This document shows, one piece after another, positions 36,232 through 43,572 of a stretch of 64,000 bases of DNA. The DNA is from Streptomyces roseus (lineage in GTDB: Bacteria > Actinomycetota > Actinomycetes > Streptomycetales > Streptomycetaceae): positions 1-64,000 of the forward strand of contig NZ_LFML01000018.1 in the NCBI RefSeq assembly GCF_001044425.1, given 5' to 3'. Within the stretch, counting starts at the first letter, position 1. The number at the start of each line of letters is the position of its first letter. The position numbers were made by a program, and so were the translations under genes. A model generated the notes under the pieces. The model made no database searches. It saw only the letters and a list, made by a program, of their open reading frames with translations, and was not told the DNA's origin.

Positions 36232-37175
36232 CTCTCGTCCCCCTTCGACAGGCGGCGGCCCAGCAGGCTGAAGACCAGGGTCAGCAGGAACAGCAGGATC
36301 GACAGGGCGGAGGCGTAGCCGGTCTCGCCGGAGAAGCCGAGGCCGACCTGCCGGATGAGGAAGGGCAGGGTACGGGCGCCGCCGCCGGGGCCGCCGCTCT
36401 CGCCGCCCAGGATGTAGATCTCGGTGAACACGCGCAGCGCGGAGATGGCCGACAGGGTGCCCACGAGCAGCATCATCGGCTTGACCTGGGGGACGGTGAT
36501 GCTGAAGAAGCGGCGTACGGGGCCGGCGCCGTCGAGCGCGGCCGCTTCGTGGAGCGAGGGCGACACGTTCCCGAGGGCGGCGAGGTAGAACACCATGTAG
36601 TAGCCGAGTCCCTTCCATACGGTCACGATCATGGCGGATACCAGCAGCATGGCGCTGTCGGTCAGGAAGGGGATCGGCTCCGAGACGATGCTGAGCCGGA
36701 GGAAGACGGTGTTGACGAGCCCGTCGCTGCGCAGCACCCACTGCCAGATCAGGCCGACGACCACGGCCGAGGCGATCACCGGGGTGTAGAAGGCGGAGCG
36801 GAAGAACCCGATGCCGGGAACCTTCGCCCGGACCAGCACGGCGAGGGCGAGCGGGAGGAGTACCAGGCACGGTACGACGACGACCAGGTAGAGCACGCTG
36901 TTGCCGGCCGCGGTCCAGAAGTCGGGGTCGGCGAAGGCCCGGGTGTAGTTGTCGAATCCCACGAAGGTGCCGCCGCGCAGGATCTGTGCGTCGGTGAGGG
37001 ACAGGACGACGGTGTTGACGAACGGCCAGAGGCTGAACAGGGCCACCATCAGCAGGCCGGGGGCGAGGAAGAGGTAGGGGATCCACCACTTGCGGTGGAC
37101 CAGCCCGGTCTCGGCCTCCATGGCCGCGAGGGCCTTGCGGCGCGCTCTGGCGGAGCGGGCGGGGCCGGGCGTCAT
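36228..37175 (-). CDS. Sugar ABC transporter permease (MalF-type)
   Basis: A 315-residue permease with six membrane helices starting at WIPYLFLAPGLLMVALFSLWPF. The EAA loop is LHEAAALDGAGPVRRFFSITVPQVKP. It forms the channel with the following permease. ATG at 37175 overlaps the stop of the binding-protein gene (ATGA), so binding protein and permeases are translationally coupled. Confidence 0.93.
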   Translation of the reverse strand: MTPGPARSARARRKALAAMEAETGLVHRKWWIPYLFLAPGLLMVALFSLWPFVNTVVLSLTDAQILRGGTFVGFDNYTRAFADPDFWTAAGNSVLYLVVVVPCLVLLPLALAVLVRAKVPGIGFFRSAFYTPVIASAVVVGLIWQWVLRSDGLVNTVFLRLSIVSEPIPFLTDSAMLLVSAMIVTVWKGLGYYMVFYLAALGNVSPSLHEAAALDGAGPVRRFFSITVPQVKPMMLLVGTLSAISALRVFTEIYILGGESGGPGGGARTLPFLIRQVGLGFSGETGYASALSILLFLLTLVFSLLGRRLSKGDER

Positions 37176-38509
37176 GTGCGGGCGGATTTGGCGAGCAGCT
37201 GGTTCGCCGCCTCCTGGGCCTTGTGTACGGCCGTCTTCGGATCCTGCTCGCCCTGGATCGCCTTCTGCATCTCCCGGACGACGGCGTCGCCGACCTGGTT
37301 GGTCCACTGGACCGGGGTGTTGGCGTCGAGCGCGGCGGTCGCGAGCTGCTGGGCGCCGACCGCACGGGCGACCGTCTCGGCGTCCGTGCCGTCGCCCCGG
37401 TCCGCGAAGCGCGGATCGGCCAGGCCCTGGGCGTTGGAGGGGTAGATCGTCGCGTTCTTGGAGAACTCCACCTGGTTGGGGCCGTTGGTGACCCATTTGG
37501 CGAACTCGGTCGCCGCGTCCAGGTGTTTGGTGTCCTTCTTGATGCCGAGGGACTGGGCGTAGATGCCGATGTGGCCGAGCTTGCCGGTGACGGCGCCCGC
37601 GACCCGGGTACCGGCGTAGATCTGCGGGGCGTTCTGCTTGATGTCCTTGACGAAGCCCGGGGATCCGGGACCGAAGACGAGCTTGCCCCCGCCGTACAGC
37701 TGGTTGATGTCGTCGGACTTGAGGAGGGACTCCTTGGGCATGGCGCCCTTGGCGTACAGGTCCTTCATCCGCTCGACCCATTCGACGGCCTTGGGCGTGT
37801 CGAAGACGAAACGATCCTGTGTGCCGTTCAGGATCGGTACGCCCATCTTCTGCCAGTCCCCGGGCAGGCGGCCCTTGGGGTCGGCCATGAAGGCGGAGTA
37901 CCGGCCGCCGGACGCGGCGGCGATCTTGTCCGCGTAGTCGAAGAACTGCTCGACCGTGGTGGGCGGCTGCGCCGGATCAAGTCCGGACTTCTCGAAGAGC
38001 TCTCTGTTGTAGGTGAGGATCTCCGGGGTCACGTACCAGGGGTAGGCGTACACGCCCTGGCCCTTGCCCGGCAGCTTGAACTGCTCCCAGGCCCCCGGGA
38101 CGTACTCCTTGGCGACCTCGGGGTCGAGCCCCGCGACGTCGGCGAGCAGGCCGCGGTCGCCCAGGAGCTGGAAGGAGTCGGTGGACAGGTTGACCACGTC
38201 GGGCAGGGCGCCGGCCTGGGCGTCGGCGACGAGTTTCTCGTTGTAGCCGTCGCCGGGCACGTCCTCCCATCTGACCTTCGCCCCGGGGTACTTCTTCTCG
38301 AAGGCGTCGATGACTCCCTGTACGTACGCCGTGAACTTGGGCTTGAGCTGGAGGGTGCGGAAGGTGATCTCGCCCAGGACTTCACCGGTCTTCCGGCCCT
38401 CCCGCACGTCCGCCGCGCCGCTGCCGCCGAGCCCGCAGGCGGAGACCGAGAGGAACGTGCCGGCCACGAGTGTGGCGACGGCGGTACGGGTCGCGTTCGA
38501 ACGGGTCAT
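37172..38509 (-). CDS. Sugar-binding lipoprotein of an ABC importer
   Basis: A 445-residue extracellular solute-binding protein (family 1). The signal peptide ends in FLSVSAC, the lipobox. The mature part has the usual two-lobe sugar-binding features: AFEKKYPGAKVRWEDVP, ALPDVVNLS, and YPWYVTPEILTYNRELFEKSG. It delivers its ligand to the two coupled permeases. With a GH38 mannosidase in the same operon, mannosyl oligosaccharides are the likely ligand. ATG at 38509 has AGGTGG five bases upstream; in-frame starts further out would precede the signal peptide. Confidence 0.93.
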   Translation of the reverse strand: MTRSNATRTAVATLVAGTFLSVSACGLGGSGAADVREGRKTGEVLGEITFRTLQLKPKFTAYVQGVIDAFEKKYPGAKVRWEDVPGDGYNEKLVADAQAGALPDVVNLSTDSFQLLGDRGLLADVAGLDPEVAKEYVPGAWEQFKLPGKGQGVYAYPWYVTPEILTYNRELFEKSGLDPAQPPTTVEQFFDYADKIAAASGGRYSAFMADPKGRLPGDWQKMGVPILNGTQDRFVFDTPKAVEWVERMKDLYAKGAMPKESLLKSDDINQLYGGGKLVFGPGSPGFVKDIKQNAPQIYAGTRVAGAVTGKLGHIGIYAQSLGIKKDTKHLDAATEFAKWVTNGPNQVEFSKNATIYPSNAQGLADPRFADRGDGTDAETVARAVGAQQLATAALDANTPVQWTNQVGDAVVREMQKAIQGEQDPKTAVHKAQEAANQLLAKSART

Positions 38510-38688
38510 CGTCGCCACCTTCGGGGGGAGTTCCGGCCTCTTCGCCGGAGCGCGCAGCCCACGCTGACCCCAAAGCCGGATCGCGTCAATGCGGCCGAAG
38601 TGCGGACGGGCGGGTACCGGTGGGTCCCGAAAGACGGCAGCGGGCGCACAGGCAGAGCGAACACATGAAGTCAACACCGCGGCGACCA

Positions 38689-38811
38689 GGACTGATGCGC
38701 TTTAGTCCAGGCCTCTTCCGAGGCGATATCGATTCCATCACAACACCTGCGGATATGACCGATGTTGACTTCTTGTCGGCGGTCCGGGAGCCTGCGCACT
38801 AATGCGCTTTA
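38689..38811. promoter_or_regulatory. Pair of LacI-like operator sites upstream of the sugar operon
   Basis: Within the 434-base gap upstream of the binding-protein gene the motif T(G/A)ATGCGCTTTA occurs twice, at 38693-38704 and 38800-38811, 107 bases apart (about ten helical turns). The first lies in a 20-bp imperfect palindrome GGACT...AGTCC with a central GCGC, the form of LacI-family operators. A TTGACT -35-like box (38669-38674, leftward) stands just downstream of it. The repressor gene is not in the window. The rest of the gap holds no gene I can see. Confidence 0.55.
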
Positions 38812-38943
38812 CCTGACGGCCGCCCAGAACCCCCACGCGCCCGCGACCTCACCCCGCCCGCCATGGCCGTCCCGTCCGCGCGGCCGGCATGGAGGCGCCG
38901 CCGGGGTGGCACGGTCCGGCCCCGCCCGCGGCCGCCGCTCCCC

Positions 38944-39303
38944 CTACTTCATCCGGTACTCGACCTTTTCGGCGAGTTTTCCGTCCTTGAAGCAGAAGCG
39001 GTACACCGTCTCCCCGTCACCGTCCTCGGCGGACACGTACCAGGAGCAGACGCTGCCCTCGGGTTCGGCCGGACCGCCCGACTTCAGGGCGTCCTTCATG
39101 AAGCTCTCCCCGGACGGCAACTTCGCGCGGACCGCTTCCTGCGGGTCGCCGACGTTCACGGCCTGGTAGACGCCGGGTTCGAGGATGGTCTCGCCCGCGG
39201 CGTCGAGCACCTTCCCGACGCCGAAGACGAGTGCCCCCACAGCGGCGATGCCGAGCACCAACGCCACCCCGCAGCCGATCAGACAGCCCTTGCGCTGCGC
39301 CAC
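38944..39303 (-). CDS. Small membrane-anchored protein
   Basis: A 119-residue protein with an N-terminal anchor (GCLIGCGVALVLGIAAVGALVFG) and a compact extracellular domain, whose GDPQEAVRAKLPSG stretch resembles the start of BamE/SmpA-like small folds. Two cysteines (SVCSWYV, YRFCFKD) may form a disulfide. No function is known. GTG at 39303 is used because GGAGG is seven bases upstream; GTG at 39309 is too close. Divergent from the universal stress protein gene. Confidence 0.75.
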   Translation of the reverse strand: MAQRKGCLIGCGVALVLGIAAVGALVFGVGKVLDAAGETILEPGVYQAVNVGDPQEAVRAKLPSGESFMKDALKSGGPAEPEGSVCSWYVSAEDGDGETVYRFCFKDGKLAEKVEYRMK

Positions 39304-39490
39304 GTCCACTCCTCCGTACCTTCTCTGCCTGCCGGTCTTCCTGACACCCAGACCTTCGCAAGCCACGGGGACCGCGCGCCGTCCTCCAAAGTCTTCGGCG
39401 CCCGCAACGATGGTCGCCGTTCGAGGCCGGGCCCCTCCCCCGTGTATACAAGAGGCAGGGACGATACGGACGAAACGAGAGGAACCCACC

Positions 39491-39943
39491 GTGAGTGAGA
39501 CCATCGAGCCTCTGATCGTCGTCGGCGTGGACGGTTCGAACCACTCCAAGGAAGCCCTGCGCTGGGGCGTCGCCCAGGCGAAGGCCATCGGCGGCCGGGT
39601 GCACGCCGTCATGAGCTGGGAGTGGAACACCAACCCGTTCGCCGTCGGCCACGGCACCCCGGACGAACTGGTCGGCGCCGAGGAGACGGCCCGCCAGCGC
39701 CTCGCGGACACCGTGGCCTCGGCCGTCGGCACCTCTCCCGGCGTCCCCGTCTTCCGCCGGGTCGAACACGGCTCCCCCGCCCAGGTGCTGGTGGACGCCT
39801 CGAAGGAGGCGGAGCTGACGGTGGTCGGCACCCGGGGCTACGGCGGCTTCAAGGGCGTCCTGCTCGGCTCGGTGAGCCAGCAGGTGGTGCAGTACGCGGC
39901 GTGCACGGTGGTCGTCGTCCGCGCGGGCGAGGACGAGGATTAG
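39491..39943 (+). CDS. Universal stress protein
   Basis: A 150-residue single-domain UspA-family protein. VVGVDGSNHSKEALRWG forms the first strand and loop, and VVGTRGYGGFKGVLLGSVSQQVV is the ATP-binding G-x2-G-x(9)-G-S motif, so it belongs to the nucleotide-binding type. The GTG start has AGAGGA upstream. Such proteins act in stress and dormancy responses; the target is unknown. Confidence 0.93.
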   Translation: MSETIEPLIVVGVDGSNHSKEALRWGVAQAKAIGGRVHAVMSWEWNTNPFAVGHGTPDELVGAEETARQRLADTVASAVGTSPGVPVFRRVEHGSPAQVLVDASKEAELTVVGTRGYGGFKGVLLGSVSQQVVQYAACTVVVVRAGEDED

Positions 39944-40088
39944 AGACTGTCCGCCGGTCCGCGCGCTTGCCCGAGGGCGAGGCGGGGCCGGCGCCTCGTC
40001 CCCTCCTGGTTCGACCCGACCGTCGCGGGCCTCGCCGCGCTGCGTGCCGTCTGCCTGGTCGTGGCCATGGCGCCGGGCGTGGCCCGCG

Positions 40089-41042
40089 TCATCCGCGGGA
40101 GGGCGACCGCTTCGCCGGGGGCGTCAGGTCGGCCGGGTCCGTGTTCGCTCCGCACAGGACGACGGCCACCCGCTCGCCCAGCGGCTCCGGGGCGTGCCGT
40201 ACGGCCGCCAGGGCCGTGGCCGCGCCCGTCTCCACAACGATCCGGTGCTCCTCCCACAGCGCGCGGCGGGCCTGCGTGATCGCCGGGTCCGGGACCAGGA
40301 CGGACCGTACGTTCTTCTCCCGCGCGGCGGCCAGCGCCGCCGCCGAAACCCGGGTCGCGCCCAGCGAGTCGGCTGCGACCGAGTCCACGGACACGTCGAC
40401 GACCCGGCCCGCCTCCAAGGCCGCGTTCAGGGCCCGGCAGTTCTCCGGCTCGGCCGCGATCACCCGTACGCCGTGCTCACGGGCAGCCGCCGCGACACCG
40501 GCGAACAGCCCGCCCCCGCCCACCGCGACGACGACGGTGTCCAGCCCCGGCAGCCCCGCCCGGATCTCGTCCAGCACCGTACCCGCGCCCGCCGCGATCA
40601 GCGGGTGGTCGTACGCGTGGCTGCTCAGCGCGCCGCTGCCCGCCGCGAACTCCTCGCACGCGGCCAGTGCTTCGGCGTACCGCTCACCGACGAGCCGTAC
40701 GTCCGCCCCGTACCCGCGCAGCCTCTCCACCTTCACGCGCGGCGCGTTGGCGGGCAGGAACACCGTCGCGGGGACGGACTGCGCGCGGGCCGCCCAGGCG
40801 CAGGCCAGGCCCGCGTTGCCCCCGGAGGCGATGGTGACGCCCGCGTCCGGGAGCGTCCCGGCGTCGCGTTGGGCGGCCAGGAAGTTGCGGGCGCCGCGGG
40901 CCTTGAAGGACCCGGTGTGCTGGAGGTACTCCAGCGCGAACCAGAGCCCCTCGGCGGCGGGCACGACGGCGACGGGGCGGACCGACCCGGCTATCCGGTC
41001 GGCGGCGGCGCGTACGGCGGCGTAGTCGAGCTGCTGTTCCAC
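40089..41042 (-). CDS. Threonine/serine dehydratase-like PLP enzyme
   Basis: A 317-residue fold-type II PLP enzyme. The cofactor lysine is in HTGSFKARGA, the phosphate-binding glycine loop is VVVAVGGGGLFAG, and ASGGNAGLACAWA is the substrate loop (SGGNAG rather than SSGNHG). There is no C-terminal ACT domain, so it resembles catabolic dehydratases. It likely turns threonine or serine into a 2-oxoacid and ammonia. It follows a TetR gene by 12 bases and is probably controlled by it. Confidence 0.85.
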   Translation of the reverse strand: MEQQLDYAAVRAAADRIAGSVRPVAVVPAAEGLWFALEYLQHTGSFKARGARNFLAAQRDAGTLPDAGVTIASGGNAGLACAWAARAQSVPATVFLPANAPRVKVERLRGYGADVRLVGERYAEALAACEEFAAGSGALSSHAYDHPLIAAGAGTVLDEIRAGLPGLDTVVVAVGGGGLFAGVAAAAREHGVRVIAAEPENCRALNAALEAGRVVDVSVDSVAADSLGATRVSAAALAAAREKNVRSVLVPDPAITQARRALWEEHRIVVETGAATALAAVRHAPEPLGERVAVVLCGANTDPADLTPPAKRSPSRG

Positions 41043-41054
41043 GATGGGTTCCCT

Positions 41055-41696
41055 TCAGGCGGCGGGCCGGTTGGCCTCGATCAGCTGGCGCAGCGCGCCG
41101 TGGTACACGTCGTGGTCGGTCAGGGCGGGCAGTACGTCGGTCAACCCGCCCGTGAGCACGGGGAACTCCCGCGGGTCCAGCGCGGCCAGGGCCGCCCGCG
41201 AGGCGGCCGTGGCTCCGGCCGGATCCCGGTGGTCCACGAAGGCGGCGCTGCCGAGGGTCAGCAGGTACATGCGGCGGTACGCGATCATCGCCTCGGCGGC
41301 CGTCATCCCGGCGGCCACGCTGTCGGCGAGCGCCGGCTCGACGAGCCGCGCCAGCAGTTGGCGGCCGAGCCAGGGCCGGCCGCCGCGGAGCACGAGCAGC
41401 CCCGGGTGGGCGACGAGCAGCCGGTACAGGGCGGTGAACCGCAGCTCGGCGGCCTCGGCCCAGCCGGTCCCGGCCGGGATCTCGGGCAGTTGGCCGGCGA
41501 GGTGCTCGGTACAGAGGTCGAGGAGCCCCGCGAGGTCGGCGCAGCGGCGCTGGACGGTGGCGTGGGAGACCTCCAGCCGGTCGGCCAGGGCGCGGAAGCT
41601 CAGCGCGTGCGGCCCCTCCTCGTCGATGAGGCGCAGGGCGGCGACGGCGATCGCCTCGGGCGTCGCGCGGTCCAGAGCTGCTGATCTCCTCGGCAT
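41055..41696 (-). CDS. TetR-family regulator
   Basis: A 213-residue repressor. The N-terminal helix-turn-helix is ALSFRALADRLEVSHATVQRRCADLAGLLD, where the usual Tyr of the recognition helix region is replaced by V-Q-R-R-C. The rest is the helical ligand-binding domain. ATG at 41696 is chosen because two operator-like repeats lie immediately upstream; an earlier in-frame start at 41789 would place them inside the gene. No strong ribosome site is seen. It is cotranscribed with the dehydratase-like gene and probably autoregulated. Confidence 0.87.
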   Translation of the reverse strand: MPRRSAALDRATPEAIAVAALRLIDEEGPHALSFRALADRLEVSHATVQRRCADLAGLLDLCTEHLAGQLPEIPAGTGWAEAAELRFTALYRLLVAHPGLLVLRGGRPWLGRQLLARLVEPALADSVAAGMTAAEAMIAYRRMYLLTLGSAAFVDHRDPAGATAASRAALAALDPREFPVLTGGLTDVLPALTDHDVYHGALRQLIEANRPAA

Positions 41697-41698
41697 GA

Positions 41699-41736
41699 GA
41701 TACAGCGTATCAGCCACTGACACATACGGCGTATCA
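41699..41736. promoter_or_regulatory. Two TetR-type operator repeats
   Basis: GATAC-AGC-GTATC (41699-41711) and ATAC-GGC-GTAT (41724-41734) are palindromes. On the lower strand both read TGATACGC(C/T)GTAT, 24 bases apart. The first ends three bases before the TetR start codon, so a bound dimer would block its own transcription. Confidence 0.75.
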
Positions 41737-41812
41737 GTTTTGCGGCTCCCCGATCGTGTGACGTCGACTACGGCCATATTGCTGGTCATTGAGCCTTAAC
41801 CATCGACTTATG

Positions 41813-41841
41813 TTGACAGAGGGTAGTCGCACCGCTGCACT
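41813..41841 (+). promoter_or_regulatory. Candidate promoter of the GH27-GH89 operon
   Basis: A consensus TTGACA (41813-41818) is followed after 17 bases by TGCACT, 33 bases before the GH27 start. The -10 is weak, but the spacing is right. A partly symmetrical CTGCACTGGGCGCACTGCAG element follows and could bind a regulator. Confidence 0.45.
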
Positions 41842-41874
41842 GGGCGCACTGCAGCCCCACTTCAAGGAGTCTCC

Positions 41875-43560
41875 GTGCCGCCTCGCCTGCGTGCGTCGCT
41901 CCCCTGTCTGACCGCGGCCGCCCTGCTCGCGTTCTGCCTCGCCCCCACCACCGTGGCCACGGCCGAGCCGTACGCCACCTCGGACGCCCCGCTCGCGCTC
42001 ACCCCGCCCATGGGCTGGAACAACTGGGCGCACTACATGTGCGACATCGACGAGGCCAAGGTGGTCGCGAACGCCGACGCACTGGTCTCCAGCGGTCTCG
42101 CGGCCAAGGGCTACGACACGGTGACCGTCGACGACTGCTGGATGGCCAAGAGCCGGGACCCGGAAGGCAACCTGGTCGTCGACGCGCAGAAGTTCCCGCA
42201 CGGCATGGCCTGGCTCGGCGCGTACCTGCACGCCAAGGGCCTGAAGTTCGGCATCTACGAGGACGCGGGCTCCCTGACCTGCGAGCGCTACCCCGGCAGC
42301 GGCTCCCCCGAAGGCGGCGGCCCCGACCACTACGCGCAGGACGCCCGGCAGTTCGCGTCGTGGCAGGTCGACTACGTCAAGATGGACGGCTGCAACCTGT
42401 GGGTGCCGCCCGGCAAGACGAAGGAGCAGGCGTACCGCGACGCGTACGGCGCCGTCTCCGAGGGGCTGCGCGCCAGCGGCCGGGACATGGTGCTCTCGGC
42501 CTCGGCCCCCGCCTACTTCCAGCAGGGTGAATGGGGCGGCTCCGACTGGCACAAGGTCCTCGGCTGGGTCGGTGAGACCGGCCAGCTGTGGCGCGAGGGC
42601 AAGGACATCAAGGTCTACAACCCCGCCGCGCCCGCGACCTCCCGGTGGAGTTCGGTGCTCGGCAACTACGGCTACAACCGCTGGCTGGGCCGGTACGCGG
42701 GCCCCGGCAACTGGAACGACCCCGACTTCCTGATCGCGGGGGCCCCCGGGCTCACCGAGGCGGAGAGCCGCAGCCAGGTGGGCCTGTGGGCGATGATGGC
42801 CGCCCCCTTCATCCTCTCCTCCGACGTCGCCCGTCTCACCCCGGCGGGGCTGGCAGCCCTGGGCAACACCGACCTGATCGCCCTGGACCAGGACCCGATG
42901 GGCCGCCAGGGCGCGGTGCTCTCCGCCAACGCCACCTTCGAGGTGCTGGCCCGTCCGCTGGCGAACGGCGACCGCGCCGTCGCCGTGCTCAACCGCTCCG
43001 GCAGCGCGCGGGACATCTCCGTACCGCTCACCGACATCGGCCTGTACTCCTGCACCGTCGACGCCAAGGACCTGTGGACCGGCAGGAGCACCGAGGTCTC
43101 GACCTCCCTGACGGGGAAGGTGGCCGCGCACGACACGGCGGTCTTCCGGCTCACCCCGCGCGAGGGGTGCGGCGCGCCCGTGCCGACCGGGCAGATCACC
43201 GGCAACGGCGCCCGGTGCGCCGACGGGGTCAACACCACCGGCGTGGGCGCGGTGGTGCTCGCGCCGTGCACCGCGGCCGCCGACCAGCGCTGGGTGCTCG
43301 GGCCGCGGGAGAGCGTACGGCTCAGCGGCAAGTGCCTGTCGGCGGGCGAGGGCGGCGCCGTCGAGCTGGCCGCCTGCGCACCCGGGGAGCCGGGGCAGCG
43401 CTGGACCCACCGCCGGGACGGGGCCCTGGTCGAGGACGTCAGCGGGCTCTGCCTGACGGCCCCCGCCACAGCCGCCACCCCGGACGCCCCGGCCGAGCGG
43501 CTGCGCCTGAGCGACTGCGGCGACCACCGCGTCGACCAGGCCTGGTCCCTGCCCGTCTGA
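41875..43560 (+). CDS. Secreted GH27 alpha-galactosidase-like enzyme with ricin-type lectin domain
   Basis: A 561-residue exported enzyme. The signal peptide runs to about VATA (29). The GH27 barrel shows LTPPMGWNNW, TVDDCWM, FGIYEDAG, the nucleophile Asp171 in YVKMDGC, acid/base Asp244 in WREGKDI, and GNWNDPDFL. A beta-sandwich follows, then a C-terminal ricin-type (CBM13) lectin region from about 440 (CLSAGEGGAVELAAC, QRW motifs). Related Streptomyces GH27 enzymes include beta-L-arabinopyranosidases, so the exact sugar is open. AAGGAG stands five bases before GTG 41875. It is 12 bases from the GH89 gene in one operon. Confidence 0.93.
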   Translation: MPPRLRASLPCLTAAALLAFCLAPTTVATAEPYATSDAPLALTPPMGWNNWAHYMCDIDEAKVVANADALVSSGLAAKGYDTVTVDDCWMAKSRDPEGNLVVDAQKFPHGMAWLGAYLHAKGLKFGIYEDAGSLTCERYPGSGSPEGGGPDHYAQDARQFASWQVDYVKMDGCNLWVPPGKTKEQAYRDAYGAVSEGLRASGRDMVLSASAPAYFQQGEWGGSDWHKVLGWVGETGQLWREGKDIKVYNPAAPATSRWSSVLGNYGYNRWLGRYAGPGNWNDPDFLIAGAPGLTEAESRSQVGLWAMMAAPFILSSDVARLTPAGLAALGNTDLIALDQDPMGRQGAVLSANATFEVLARPLANGDRAVAVLNRSGSARDISVPLTDIGLYSCTVDAKDLWTGRSTEVSTSLTGKVAAHDTAVFRLTPREGCGAPVPTGQITGNGARCADGVNTTGVGAVVLAPCTAAADQRWVLGPRESVRLSGKCLSAGEGGAVELAACAPGEPGQRWTHRRDGALVEDVSGLCLTAPATAATPDAPAERLRLSDCGDHRVDQAWSLPV

Positions 43561-43572
43561 TCTCACGGATCG

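Noticed and set aside
32026..36318. Long rightward open frame opposite the mannosidase and permease genes
   Set aside because: Same GC-bias artefact; low-complexity composition and no start signal.
39955..40085. Rightward protein-like stretch (WFDPTVAGLAALRAVCLVVAMAPG) after the universal stress protein
   Set aside because: It reads like a membrane helix but has no start codon with a ribosome site and runs into the antisense of the dehydratase gene; possibly a remnant, too short to name.
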